The notes beneath the pieces were generated by a model, which saw only the letters and a list, made by a program, of their open reading frames with translations, was not told the origin of the DNA and did no database searches. From positions 75,095,152 to 75,159,151 of the forward strand of contig CM037865.1 in NCBI GenBank assembly GCA_021292105.1: a stretch of DNA of 64,000 bases. Reading direction: 5' to 3'. The stretch comes from Anadara kagoshimensis. Its lineage: Eukaryota > Mollusca > Bivalvia > Arcoida > Arcidae. Each line of letters starts with the position of its first letter. Within the stretch, counting starts at the first letter, position 1. Shown here piece after piece: positions 10,741 through 22,788 of the stretch. The translations under genes and the position numbers were made by a program.

Positions 10741-13200
10741 AGCTCACCTGACCGAAGGTCATGTGAGCTTATGGCATAGCGCAGCGTGTGTGTGTGCGTG
10801 TGTGCGTGTGTGCGTGTGTGCGTGTGTGCGTCGTTAACACCTATTTTCGACTTCTCCTCTGAAACTACAGGACAGTTTTTAATGAAACTTTGTCAGAAGT
10901 ATATATGGGCTGGTGCAATTCAGATTTGTTCGTGGCGTTGCTATGGCTACCATAACTAGGTCAAGGTGACCTAGGGGTGCAAAAATCTTAAAAAATCTTC
11001 TTCTCCGAAAGTACTGATTGGAGAAAAAATCTGATGTGATATTTGGCTTCTCTAGGGTCTTAAGCCTATAGTTTGTTCATTTTGTGAAATTCGGATAAAA
11101 AATAGGTTACGCGTTTTTGCGTTTAATTTTGAAAAAATCGTAAAATAGCTTCAAATTGTTATAACTTGACTATTTGACCAGATAATGACATGGGGTTTTC
11201 AGTTTTGACATCTTCTTGTTAATATCTTCAAAATGAGGTCAAGGTCGATTGTGAAGGTCGTGACCTAATTTTTTGTACCTCTGATTATAATTATTATCTC
11301 GAAAACTATAAACTTTTTGTATAGGCATGTATATTAGAATGTTGTAGGTATCGATACAACGATCATTTTGATGTATAGAAAAAGGTCATGGGTTCAAAGG
11401 TCAAGGTCACAGATGCGAAACAATACCGAAATGGTTAATTATCTCGAAAACTATAAACATTTTGTATAGGCATGTATATTAGAATGTTGTAGGTATTGAT
11501 ACAACGATCATTTTGGTGTATAGAAAAAGGTCATAGGTTCAAAGGTCAAGGTCACAGATGTGAAACAATACTGAAATGGTTAATTATCTCGAAAAGTATA
11601 AACTTTTTGTATAGGCTTGTATATTAGAATGTTGTAGGTATTGATACAACGATCATTTTGATGTATAGAAAAAGGTCATAGGTTCAAAGGTCAAGGTCAC
11701 AGATGTGAAACAATACTGAAATGGTTAATTATCTCGAAAACTATAAACTTTTTGTATAGGCATGTATATTAGAATGTTGTAGGTATTGATACAACGATCA
11801 TTTTGATGTATAGAAAAAGGTCATAGGTTCAAAGGTCAAGGTCACAGATGTGAAACAATACTGAAATGGTTAATTATCTCGAAAACTATAAACTTTTTGT
11901 ATAGGCATGTATATTAGAATGTTGTAGGTATTAATACAACGATCATTTTGATGTATAGAAAAAGGTCATGGGTTCAAAGGTAAAGGTCACAGATGTGAAA
12001 CAATACTGAAATGGTTAATTATCTCGAAAACTATAAACTTTTTGTATAGGCATGTATATTAGAATGTTGTAGGTATTGATACAACGATCATTTTGATGTA
12101 TAGAAAAAGGTCATGGGTTCAAAGGTCAAGGTCACAGATGTGAAACAATACTGAAATGGTTAATTATCTTGAAAACTATGAACTTTTTGTATAGGCATGT
12201 ATATTAGAATGTTGTAGGTATTGATACAACTATCATTTTGATGTATAGAAAAAGGTCATGGGTTCAAAGGTCAAGGTCACAGATGCGAAACAATACCAAA
12301 ATGGTTAATTATCTCGAAAACTATAAATATTTTGTATAGGCATATATATTAGAATGTTGTAGGTATCGATACAACGATCATTTTGATGTATAGAAAAAGG
12401 TCTTGGGTTCAAAGGTCAAGGTCACAGATTCGAAACAATACCGAAATGGTTAATTATCTCGAAAACTATAAACATTTTGTATAGGCATATATATTAGAAT
12501 GTTGTAGGTATCGATACAACGATCATTTTGATGTATAGAAAAAGGTCATGGGTTCAAAGGCCAAGGTCACAGATGCGAAACAATACCGAAATGGTTAATT
12601 ATCTCGAAAACTATAAACATTTTGTATAGGCATGTATATTAGAATGTTGTAGGTATTGATACAACGATCATTTTGGTGTATAGAAAAAGGTTATGGGTTC
12701 AAAGGTCAAGGTCACATATGCGAAACAATAAGGAAATGTTTAATTATCTCAAAAACTATAAACTTTTTGTATAGGCATGTATATTAGAATGTTGTAGGTA
12801 TCGATACAACGATCATGTTGATGTATAGAAAAAGGACATGAATTCAAAGGTCAAGGTCACAGATGTGAAACAATACCAAAATGGTTAATTATTTCGAAAA
12901 CTATAAACTTTTTGTATAGGCATGTATATTAGAATGTTGTAGGTATTGATACAACGATCATTTTGATGTATAGAAAAAGGTCATGGGTTCAAAGGTCAAG
13001 GTCACAGATGCAAAACAATACCAAAAGGGTTAATTATCTTTTTGTATAGGCATGTATATTAGAATGTTGTAGGTATTGATACAATGGTTATCATGATGTA
13101 AAGAAAAAAGTCATTGGGGTTTAGTTTTTATGTGTTCTTTAAATCTATCAGCTAGCCATTAGTTATCAGGTGAGCGTATCAGGCCCATGGGCCTCTTGTT
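10741..13200 (+). mobile_element. Tandem-core element 4, long and homogeneous
   Basis: Complete element: AGCTCACCTGACC hairpin start, a GTGTGTGCGTGTGTGCGTG tract, about twelve highly similar ~146 bp core units, and AGGTGAGCGTATCAGG with GGCCCATGGGCCTCTTGTT at the end. Unit-to-unit identity is visibly higher than in elements 1-3, so it is younger or homogenised. It is nested in an older relative (10358-10740 plus 13201-13330). Confidence 0.82.
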
Positions 13201-13967
13201 CATATAATGACAATGAGTTTTCAGTTTTGACATATTCTTGTAATTACCTTCAAAATGGGGTCAATATCAATTGAGAAGGTCCTGACCTAATTTTTTACCT
13301 TTCTGATTTTATTTATAATCCGGAAAGTATAAATTTTAATGCATGGCACATTATTTACGTCCTGATTTTTATAAGCCCGTATAACCATCTGTCTGTCTGT
13401 ACCTTAACATTTATCTTGTCCAGGCCTATATCTTTTGACTCAATGAGAATATCAAGATGTAACTTGTCCGAAGGTCCATATTGAAGGTCAAGGTCACAGG
13501 TTAAGTTCAAAAGTCAATTAAGGACATAATATGAAAATGCAAAATTTTTTTTTATTTTTCATTTAATTCCTTTCATATTTGGTATGGATTTACAATTAGT
13601 AATAATGTTTATCGTATTGAACAGGTTTTTGTGTTGCATTTAAATTTTTTTTGCAGAATTCGAGTTATGGTTCTTTGTATCTAGTTTATGGTATGTATAA
13701 TTTTCTTGTGGGTGAAACTTGTCCAACAGTTTTTGAGTGATTGTTTTTATGGTATGTATAATTTTCTTGTGGGTGAAACTTGTCCCACAGTTTTTGAGTG
13801 ATTGTTTAGTCATTTGGCATGTGTTATCGGCTCATATGAAGATGCCCACATTGTAAAATGAAGATGCTGCATAAAATTTTCAGGAGTTATGACCCTTTGA
13901 TTTCCAAATAAGGACGTAATGTAAAAAATACAATAATTATATATTTTTCATTTAATTCTATGTCTAG
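13201..13967 (+). mobile_element. Outer tandem-core element, right part, then intron
   Basis: CATATAATGACAATGAGTTT continues the element broken at 10740, up to about 13330. The remainder holds degenerate repeat. A direct duplication of about 60 bp (TTTTCTTGTGGGTGAAACTT at about 13700 and 13760) is present. The sequence ends in the polypyrimidine/TCTAG acceptor of the first visible CDK5RAP1 exon. Confidence 0.55.
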
Positions 13968-14088
13968 ATCTATCATGAGAGGATGTGATAACATGTGTAC
14001 ATATTGTATAGTGCCTTTTACGAGAGGTCGAGAAAGATCCAGGCCAATAGACTCAATTATAAAGGAAGTGAAGCTTCTTTCTAATCAA
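13968..14088 (+). CDS. CDK5RAP1: CDK5RAP1 exon 1 of window: radical-SAM Fe-S motif
   Basis: The exon is 121 bp. Its first base completes a codon begun upstream, and 40 codons follow. It encodes [20 protein letters not shown] and then a basic stretch ending LLSNQ. The cysteines of CDNMCTYC form the CxxxCxxC motif that binds the SAM-cleaving [4Fe-4S] cluster. The acceptor is TCTAG before 13968 and the donor is GTAAGT from 14089. The exon starts in mid-protein, so at least one upstream coding exon must exist, ending two bases into a codon. It was too short to stand out as an open frame and was recognised by motif. Confidence 0.95.
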
Positions 14089-15135
14089 GTAAGTAACCAA
14101 TATCATTTAAAAGTGACTTGATTTGATTAGATTAAAGGTTTGGAGAGTTGTGACAGTGCTGGTATTTTTTCTAACATTTGATAGTTGATATTTGATATCT
14201 TTCTATTCATTTAACAGTGGAGTTTGGCTATAACAAAATCAAGAGAACAGCTTTATGGACTTTGTTATAGGCATACTATGTACATGATGTAATAAACATT
14301 TTTTCAGTCCCAGATATTATTTTGGAGGGATAAGGAAGAAGTAGTCTCTCTTTAACGATGTATATTGCCCAATTCTAAATGCTCAATTTTTATATAAAAA
14401 CTAATTTTTTTCTATATGTTTTGATTTCTAATTTTAAATAACAATGAAAAATCCAGATTCTGTCATTAACATTAAGCATTTAACTATACATTAGGTTTAT
14501 TTATTGATAAGGTATTACCAGTTTCTGCAATAAGATTACCAAAATACCATTTAAACGAATATACAAATTAGATCAATTCATTCATGAAATAAATAAATAT
14601 CAATTTTTCTCACAATACCTCACTCATCATTTTGACTGATAAAATTGAAAATATTAAATTTATCCAAAGTTATAGAGAAATTTTACCTGTGTACTTGTTC
14701 AATCAATTAATATTGAGGAATATGGAAAATCCTTTTCAATGTTGCATTATAAATCCATGCAAGTTATGAAAAATTTAACTAAGATCCAGTGTATGCACAT
14801 AAACACTAAGCACTGACGTTGATTTTAGTTGTACAAGAATGTTTGAAGATCTAACAAACTGTCATCAATAAATATCAGTGACACATGTTTTCCTGAAAGT
14901 CCACATAAAGTTTTACTCTGGCGAGCCATTCACATGCACTTTCACTTTTTACGAAATGAATAATCAAAGTGTATTTTATGATTTCTTCATCCTCAACAAA
15001 TTTTACAATCAGTGGAATAACATTTAACATGCTACACATACACCTTATTATACCTTTCTTCTCTTGTCAGGACCTAAATGTTAAATAAACATGTGCTTGG
15101 TAGCATTCATCAAAAGTTAATTGACACTTTATATC
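14089..15135. other. Intron sequence, nothing recognised
   Basis: AT-rich intronic DNA with no ORF and no repeat I can name. Confidence 0.5.
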
Positions 15136-15148
15136 CAATCACAAGGTT

Positions 15149-15491
15149 ACCACTGTGGTAGCTCAGTTGGTAGAGTGCTTGCTCTGTAAGTGGAAGGTTG
15201 TGGGTTTGATTCCCGGCCAGGTCTGACCCAAGACTTGAAAGTGGGTAGTGACTGTTCTTTCGCCAAGCACTTGGCATTACAAAATGAAAGTCACGGTTCT
15301 TTCGGATGGGAACTTAAAATAAATGAGGTCCAGTGTCATGGTGGGCTTGGCACGCTAAAGAACCCTGCTGTATAGTGCCATCAGTGCAACGCACAGGCAA
15401 AATTTCTGCACCTTCGACTATAGCTGGCGACGTCTTGATATAAGTAAAATATTCTTGACTGGGACGTTAAACACCATTACTCAACTCAACT
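15149..15491 (+). mobile_element. tRNA-derived SINE, full length
   Basis: The head is tRNA-like, with A box TAGCTCAGTTGGTAGAG and B box GGGTTTGATTCCC. It is followed by a conserved body (GCACGCTAAAGAACCCTGCT, CTTGACTGGGACGTTAAACA) and an ACTCA-repeat tail. It is flanked by a perfect 13 bp target duplication, CAATCACAAGGTT, at 15136-15148 and 15492-15504. The tRNA half lacks a fully convincing cloverleaf and the unit is dispersed, so this is a SINE rather than a tRNA gene. It may belong to the V-SINE/RUDI or MetaSINE groups known in molluscs. Confidence 0.9.
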
Positions 15492-15504
15492 CAATCACAA
15501 GGTT

Positions 15505-17090
15505 CATGCGTACTGTCAGGTCAGATACCTGTTTAAAGTTTTCATTTCTCTTTTGTCAAGAGTAAGTCTTTTTAAGTTTACTGACTTATATACCCAGTTA
15601 TTACCATTAATTTTTTTCTACTTGACATAAAATTTACTACATTATAGGCCTTATTATGGTATAGGGTTTTAACCAATTTCGTTATGCATAGATTATAAAG
15701 AACAATTTTCCGGAATTTTTTGGGTTTCATTATAGGCCTTAATTCATTACACTCGTCTTCATTATAACTCCACTATATATGTCTTTTCTAGTTTTCTGCT
15801 CAAATAGTTAAAGTCATGTGTAAATTTTCACATTTTAATCAACTCCTCCAAAACTATTGGCGAATATTGGATGATTTTTAGCAGTTATTATGTCTAGGTA
15901 AAAGGCACAACTTGCACAAATAAAGAGTTATGTCCCTTTGGGTTGCCGTAAAGGGGAAAATTATAAAAACCTTTAAAAATCATTATGGCACCTAGCTTCA
16001 AATTTGCACTGATTGTAGCTGTATAGGCCAAAATGGCAACATACTTAAGGGGGAAATTGCTAAAATTGTGTATTTCTCAATATATCTTGAAAACTATATT
16101 TCTTCCATACATGCTCATGTGAGATAGGATCTTTTGCCATATGAGATATGCCTATCTCACATGACCATGTGACCATTAGTGATGTCATAATCAAAGGACA
16201 ATCAATTCCATAATGCCATCTTGGGGGGAAATGACCTGAGTCTTCAAAATTCATGATTTTTTTTATACATTTCAAATCTTAATTCTAGGATTTTATAAAA
16301 ATTAACTTTGTTTTTTAGTTAATACAGTTTTCATAAACCAAAATTAGGCACATTCTTTCCAGTGGTCATATTTATTTAGCTGTAGAACATTGAATAGCAA
16401 ATGTTACAAATATGGTGTCATTGTCTATGTAAATCATATTGGAATCGACAATCGGGCGATAAAATGGAAGAAAAATAATCCAATTATGAGTTTATCAATG
16501 CAGAATAGGAAAATCTCACTCTCTGGTTTGAACAATTTTGGTCAGATTCTCAACAAGCTTCATCTCTGACTGAACTGTTCATCACATCCGGTGAGATTTC
16601 CCAATTCCACATGGATACTCAGGGCTCTACATTAGTTGTCCTTCAGCAAAACAGACTTGTCCGAAAGTTCACAGCCATTTACTGAACGACTTAAAGCTAT
16701 AACCTGTCTGTATATTAACTCAAACCTAAAGTAATTTAGTGCTCATTGTTAATTATTAGCTGTGTGATTCACAGTTGTAAATATCAATATGCATTAAATA
16801 TTATCAATTTATCATTTTGTTGTTGTTTTCTGCAAGAAATATTAATATCTCATTGGAGCTATAATATTCAGGTCAACTCAAGAGTCAAATATATTTTTGA
16901 ACTGCACCAAATCTCACTTATGTTTTCATATAATTTTGGCAATTCCATGGGTTCAAATATCCTTATACAAAAATGGATGAGTACTTTTGTGTTGGATTAT
17001 GTTGAACTCTTTAATCAAAAGTGTTGAGTTGCCTTGATAAAATCACATAAAATGGATGTGAAACTGCAGCTGAAATGAGTGTACCTGACT
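15505..17090. other. Intron sequence with a decayed repeat fragment
   Basis: About 15820-16270 resembles the 5' section of a tandem-core element (CACATTTTAATCAACTCCTC, TGTCTAGGTAAAAGG). It also has a short fold-back CATGTGAGATAGG...CCTATCTCACATG at 16112-16162. The rest shows nothing recognisable. Confidence 0.45.
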
Positions 17091-17340
17091 CCGGTTTCAC
17101 AATCATTCCTTAGTTAAGATTTTCCTTAACTTTAATCTTGCAAATTGTCACATCTTTATAATTTTGTAAATTTTCAAGATATTGAGGAATTTAAGGTGTC
17201 ATTTTTAAGTTCACTTCTAGATTAAAACATTTGCATTTAGTTTTGACAAAAATATTCACCGGTAGTTTCAAAAAGAGATTACAAAAATTTGCTAAATTTA
17301 AGTTAAGGGAAATCTTAGTTAAGGAATGATGTTAAACCGG
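17091..17340. mobile_element. MITE with ~40 bp terminal inverted repeats
   Basis: It starts CCGGTTTCACAATCATTCCT and ends with the near-perfect complement, AGGAATGATGTTAAACCGG in part. Each arm also includes TTAGTTAAGATTTTCCTTAACTT or its complement. It is 250 bp long with no coding capacity. Subterminal TTAAGG/CCTTAA motifs are repeated within each arm. Confidence 0.75.
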
Positions 17341-18156
17341 GGGCTGGACACATAAAACCACCAAAGCACACAATAAGTTAGTCAAAGAACACAAGGTCAA
17401 AGACATACACAAATGATAAATAAGTCCAGTGGCCATATTCTCCCGACTTTGGACAAATTAGACCCAGCAGTTTGGTTAAACCTGGCTTTATGACATGACA
17501 AACCATTCCACTCCAACACAAGTATTCATTATTGCTACTCAGTTCTCACCGATAGTCTCAACTTTACAAGATACCCTCATGATACTGAATTATAAAGTGA
17601 CATATTTTGACAACCAAAACAGTTTTATTAGATCGTTTTTGTTCCTAAGTGGTACGTATGTCTGACTGTCTGACAATCGGATATACGCCATTTCAACTTG
17701 TTCATTTTCTATGCTTGGTCTTAGAAATCTTTTTTTCCTTCAGATTTTTTATTTTTTAGGAGGACCGCACGAATTAACCAAATGAAACCCAAATAAAAGA
17801 CAGATCCATTGCTTCTCTTATTTTAGTGTGTAAACAATCTACGTAAATTGAACGCTTCAATGTTGTTAAGGCAAAAATATCGATCTTAAGCGCAGAGGAG
17901 ATTAGGCCATAACCTCTTTCCAAAGTATTTGACAAATGAGTTCTGATCAATAATTTTGTCGCATATACTGTTAAATATTCACTTTAGATATGTGATCAGT
18001 GATATTGAAGGACGGCGGATAATGTTACTTGTCCTGTTGGACAACACCACTGTCCTGTTAGCTTGTACGACAGCACTTTTTAGTAGTAGGGCAATCGGGC
18101 TAATGTTAATGTCGAGCCCTGATACTCATAATGGATTCTTAAATTTATATTTGAAG
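17341..18156. other. Intron sequence, nothing recognised
   Basis: No supported gene; short open stretches look like chance. Confidence 0.45.
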
Positions 18157-18810
18157 GAAGGTCATAGTTTACATGGTTTATTGGCCTAACAATGATTTTG
18201 GTATATGAATGAAGGTCATGGGTTCAAAGGTCAAGGTCCCAGATGCAAACACATATTGAAATGGTAAATTATCTCGAAAGCTATAAACTTTTTGTATAGG
18301 CATGTATATTATAATATTGTAGATAATGATAATTATGATATATGAATGAAGGTTATGGGTTCAAAGGTCAAGGTCACTGATGCAGAAGAATACTTCTTTA
18401 AAATATAAGCTTTGTTTAGGCATGTATTTAAAATATTGTTGGTATTTTCCTAATGATCATTTTAATATATGATGAAGGTCATGGGTTTAAAGGTCGAGGT
18501 CACTCTTGCAATGGAATACTGAAATGGTCAATTATCTAAAAAAAAAAAAAACAAAAAAAAAACTATAAACTATTTGTATAAGCTTGTAAAGTAAATTATT
18601 GTAGGTATTAGCATATTGATAATTTTGATATATGAATGAAAGTCATGGTTTAAAGGTCAAGGTCGCAGATGCAAATGAATACTGAAATATTGTATTGGCA
18701 TGTATACAAAATATTGTAAGTATTGACCTAATGATCATTTTGATATGAAAAGAAAGGTCAGTAGTTGAAAGGTGAAGGTCACAGATGCAAATAAATACTG
18801 AAATGGTTAA

Positions 18811-19070
18811 ATATACCCCCACAAACAAGTTGAGGGGGAGGTATATAGCAATTACCATGTCTGTCTGTTGGTCTGTCCATGTAAAACTGTGTCATAGCTG
18901 CTTTGGACAACTATCATAAAACTTCACTTGAATAATTTTTAGGGTCCAAAGGTGTATCATGACCTTGAACCAAGGTCATATTGGAAAGGTCAAGGTCATG
19001 GGAAATCATTTATTGTAGGGGTAGGGAGGGGGATATTTGGCTCTCTCTCTCTCTCTCGAGTCAGTTCTAG
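18811..19070 (+). mobile_element. ~260 bp dispersed repeat (CCCCC...GGGGG-TATATAG type)
   Basis: It begins ATATACCCCCACAAACAAG and folds back with TTGAGGGGGAGGTATATAG. It contains GTCTGTCTGTTGG and GACCTTGAACCAAGGTCAT, and ends TCAGTTCTAGTTA. It splits a core unit within GGTTA|ATTATC, leaving TTA on both sides. A second copy is at 25085-25339. Confidence 0.65.
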
Positions 19071-19321
19071 TTATCTTAAAAGCTATAAACTTTTTGTACA
19101 TGCATGTATAGTAGCATATTTTGGTATTTGCCTAACAATGATTTTGATATATGAATGAAGGTCATGGGTTCAAAGGTCAAGGTTACAGATTCAAACAAAT
19201 ACTGAAATGGTAAACTTTCGTTAAAACTATAAACTATTGGTATAGGCATGTATATTAGAATATTGTAGATTAATTGTACTACAACAGCAATAAAAAAAAA
19301 TAGACAATAAATCAATATTTT

Positions 19322-20130
19322 CTAGGAAGATGTACAAAAAGGGGTTTTATTCATAAACGATTTAATTGATGATTGTGGAAATTTTCTTGATGTATGTGGG
19401 TTCAACATGTTAAAAATACAATGGAATAGTATTATTCATAAAACACATGTTAAAAGACAATAAAGGGTATAGTTAAGACATATATAAAAACTTTTTAAAC
19501 CAGTAAATATAAAAACTTTCTTTAAAAGTAGAATAGGATAATGGTATGCATGAAATTCGTAAATATAACAACACCCTTCCCACTTCTAAACAAAGATAGA
19601 ATGCTATTTTTGATCAATTTCAGGAAAAAGATGGGAGACAAATATATAGAATAATTTACTTGGCAATGAATTCAAAATTACAATATTATTGGTACAAATG
19701 CTCTTTTATGTAAAATCAATGTTAGATCAAATCCATTATGTATGTTCTGCAAACAGAGTAGTGAAACTGTAATTTATCTCTTTTGGGAATGTGAACATGT
19801 ACAGACATTTCTAGAAATATTAGACGAATAATATTCTATTTGATTTTGCAAAAATGTATTTTATTTTCGTAAAATTGTCATACACTAATAGAGTTAAAAA
19901 CCTAGTTATTAATAATGTTAAATGCTATGTTTATAAAGCAAAATTCCTTGACACATACCTATCACTCAAAAAGTTTAAATACATCTTGTAGTAAAAACAA
20001 ACTAGAACAATTCAGAAAAGGAAGAAATAAGGGTTTTGTATTCATGTATCTATATATATGTATGTATCTATGTATATATTACTAAATATAATTTATTATT
20101 TATATCAGAAACACCCATTATATATGTATA
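19322..20130 (+). pseudogene. LINE remnant, 3' part of an L1/Tx1-like ORF2
   Basis: Broken frames include LCMFCKQSSETVIYLFWECE near 19734-19800. This matches the CxxC...HLFWxC motif at the C terminus of L1/Tx1-type reverse transcriptases and parallels LCTFCNNTAEKIEHLFWYCE at about 57133 in the longer LINE. The copy is old, with many stops, and is inserted in tandem-core element 5. Confidence 0.65.
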
Positions 20131-20404
20131 TGTTGATTTATATTATCAAGGCCAAGGTAACACATGCAAATGAATACTGAAATGGTTAATTTATCTCAAA
20201 AACTAAAAACTTTTTGTAAAGAGATGTAAATGAAAATATTGTAGGTATTGACATAAAGATAATTTTGATATATGAATGAAGGTAATTGATTTAAAGGGCA
20301 AGGTCACAGATGCAGACAAAAAGTGAAATGGTTTATTGTTTTATGTTTGTACTTTCTTTTAGCTGTTTATAAATATATATTTGTATATATATAAGTTTTA
20401 GATG

Positions 20405-21221
20405 TAGCATTCTTAGTACAATCCTTGACTTGTGCACAGGAGCATTGTCGTGAAGAAGCAATACCCCTCGGCTCAACTTTCCCCTCCTTTTTAATTTAAT
20501 AGCAGCTGAAATAGCAGCTTTCAGCTGCTTCATTAGATCAGCATAGTAAGCCCCAGTGGTATAGATTCCAGCTGGTTTATAATTGATTAACAGAACACCC
20601 TTGGAATCCCAAAACACAATGGCCATGACTTTGCCAGCTGATGGTTGGGTTTTAAATTGCTTTGGTTGGGGTGAGCCAGGGTGCTTCCATTGCATGGAAT
20701 TATTTTGGTTCCTGGGTCCCAATGATGAATTCATGTTCCATCACCAGTTACTAAACGTAAATGGAAGCTCTTCGGGTTATCATTATAAATACCAAGAAGC
20801 TCCCGACTTGACTGGAGTCTTTGGAAGCGATCCTGCACATTAAGGTTTTTGGGGACCCATCTTGCGGATACTTTTGACATTCCAAGTTGTCTCGTGGATA
20901 ACGTGTATACACTTCCATGTGAAATGTCACACTCCCTAGCTATGTCATAAATCCTAATTCGACGATCATTCATTATGAGGGTCTCCACAGATGTGACAAT
21001 CTCCTTTGTGATGGCATCAGCTGGACAACCTGACGGTAGGTCATCCTTCAGTGAGGTGCACCCACATTAAAATTCATCTGACCATTTTGCAACTGTGGAA
21101 TAGGCAGGACCACTGTCACCGTACACCTCGGCCATTCGCCGGTGAATTCCTTTGGTATTTGATCCCTGTACTATGAGGAACTTTATTACTGCCCTAAACT
21201 CAACATTTTGATTTTCCATCA
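20405..21221 (-). pseudogene. Mariner transposase, inactivated
   Basis: On the minus strand an ATG at about 21221 opens MMENQNVEFRAVIKFLIVQG. Helix-turn-helix segments follow (HRRMAEVYGDSGPAYSTVAK; IARECDISHGSVYTL), then the DDE domain with VTGDGT (first Asp), QWKHPGSPQPKQF, SAGKVMAIVFWDSKGVLLIN and LLHDNAPVHKSRIV (second Asp). The first in-frame stop is after WSDEF. A Trp-to-stop change and a frameshift follow GDGT, so the ORF has at least two stops and one frameshift. The sequence stops before the YSPDLAP block, so the third catalytic Asp is absent. It is clearly a mariner family member, defective. Confidence 0.92.
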
Positions 21222-21395
21222 TTGCTTGATGGTCACCAACTTTGAATGCTTTTGAGAATTACACAAATATGTCGTGATAAATAAACTTGATATGTTTAAA
21301 ATGGCGGAATGTTGTGTTGACTAAATAAGTAAATAAAATGTGTGTTACGCTTGGCTAAATATGCTGTTCTATGAACTTTCTGACTTCCCCTCGTA
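20415..21395 (-). mobile_element. Mariner element, 3' truncated
   Basis: The transposase's upstream terminus (window right side) reads TACGAGGGGAAGTCAGAAAG in minus orientation, a typical mariner terminal repeat, ending at 21395 beside a TA. The opposite terminus is missing: the sequence passes from LRMLH codons into tandem-core text near 20415. Defective and immobile without outside help. Confidence 0.82.
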
Positions 21396-21506
21396 TGTTG
21401 GAATATTGTAGGTATTAGCCTAATGATCATTTAGATATATGAATGAGGGTTATGGGTTCAGAGGTCAAGGTCACAGGTGAGCGTTAAGGCCCATGGGCCT
21501 CTTGTT

Positions 21507-22401
21507 CGTTTACGCAATATTAGCGTAATATGCAAATTAGATGCGTTTAAAGCCTATTTCTTAAAAAATCTTCTCCTCTGAAACTGTTGAACCAATTTAA
21601 AACAAATTTGGTGTGAGAGGTCCATGCTGGATAAAGATAAAAAATTGTGTCCGACATAATCCACCAATAGCCAATATGGCGGCTGTTACTTAAAAATAAC
21701 AAAAGCCTATTATTAGTCAATGTGGATTTATTTATGGGCCATTTTGTTCAAATTTGGTACACAGAAACTAAATAGATAGCCATTTAATATATATAATGGG
21801 ATTTGCTGTCAAATTTTTCGTCTAGGCAATATTAGTGTAATATGCAAATTAAATGCATTTTAAGCCTTTTTCTTAAAAAATCTTCTCCTCTGAAAACTAC
21901 TGAACCAATTTAAACAAAATTTGGTGTGAGAGGTCTTTGCTAAATAAAGATAAAAAAGTATGTCCAGAATTACGGACAAATATCCAATATGGCCGCTGTT
22001 ACTTAAAATAGCAAAAACCTATTATTAGTCAATGTGGATTCATTTATGGGCCGATTTTGTTCAAATTTGGTACACAGAAACTAGATGGATAGCCATTTAA
22101 CATATGATACGGGATTTGCTGTCAAATTTTTCGTTTACACAATGTTAGTGTGATATGCAAATAGATGAGTTTTAAGCCTTTTCCTTAAAAAATCTTCTCT
22201 GAAACTACTGAACCAATTGGAACGAAATTTGGTGAGAGGTCCTTGCTTGATAAGGATTCAAAATTATATCTGGCATTACCGACCAATATCCAATATGGCC
22301 GCTGTTACTAAACATATCAAAAACCCATTATTAGTCAATGTAGATTTATTATGGGCCGATTTTGTTCAGGTGAGCAATACAGGCCCATTGGGCCTCTTGT
22401 T
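21507..22401 (+). mobile_element. Tandem-core element of a ~311 bp unit type
   Basis: About 2.8 tandem copies begin CGTTTACGCAATATTAGCG at about 21508, 21819 and 22131. Each contains TTAAAAAATCTTCTCCTCTG, GTGAGAGGTC and CAATATGGC(C/G)GCTGTTACT. The end AGGTGAGCAATACAGG-CCCATTGGG-CCTCTTGT is the same terminus type as the ~145 bp family, although the core is unrelated. It abuts the end of element 5 directly. Confidence 0.75.
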
Positions 22402-22544
22402 TGTTGTCGTTTTTGATTTATTAAATGGCCAAACCACCACACTTATTTAACAACCAGTGTTCCATAAAGCCTATTTCACCTTGTATGGAATTCACTGATG
22501 TTTACCTTTGTTGGGGGGGGGGGGGGGGTAGTGTTTTCTGAACA

Positions 22545-22681
22545 CCTTGTAATTAATTTGCAAAAGTGCTTTCATATAGGCCCTAACTGTTGAAAATTTG
22601 GTCATTCTCTTCAGTTTTGAACCACTGCATGAGATATGTACATACCCTCAGGTGAGCATTAAAGCCTATGGGCCTCTTGTT
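22545..22681 (+). mobile_element. Solo 3' end of a tandem-core element
   Basis: TGTAATTAATTTGCAAAAGTG through AGGTGAGCATTAAAGCC and TATGGGCCTCTTGTT matches the last ~140 bp of element 1. No core or 5' end is attached. It lies about 100 bp upstream of CDK5RAP1 exon 2. A poly-G run of about 16 bases precedes it at about 22512-22528. Confidence 0.7.
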
Positions 22682-22788
22682 TAAATTACTACATTTGATC
22701 ACATTATTCAACAGCTTCAATACAGTTTGCACTTTCATTTTGTACATTACTGACTTCATATAATATGTATATATATGTTCTATTTCAG

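Larger units (their letters stand above)
18157..21506 (+). mobile_element. Tandem-core element 5, 5' truncated, with three insertions
   Basis: Core units (GGTCATGGGTTCAAAGGTC, TATAGGCATGTATATT) run from about 18160 to the normal end AGGTGAGCGTTAAGG-GGCCCATGGGCCTCTTGTT at 21506. No AGCTCACC start is seen. It is split by a ~260 bp repeat (18811-19070), LINE remnants (about 19322-20130) and a mariner (about 20415-21395). Confidence 0.7.

Noticed and set aside
15151-15225. Candidate tRNA gene
   Set aside because: A and B boxes are present but the unit continues into a conserved SINE body, has target duplications, and recurs at 34809 and 37015.
20583-20843. 86-codon plus-strand frame
   Set aside because: Antisense shadow of the mariner transposase.
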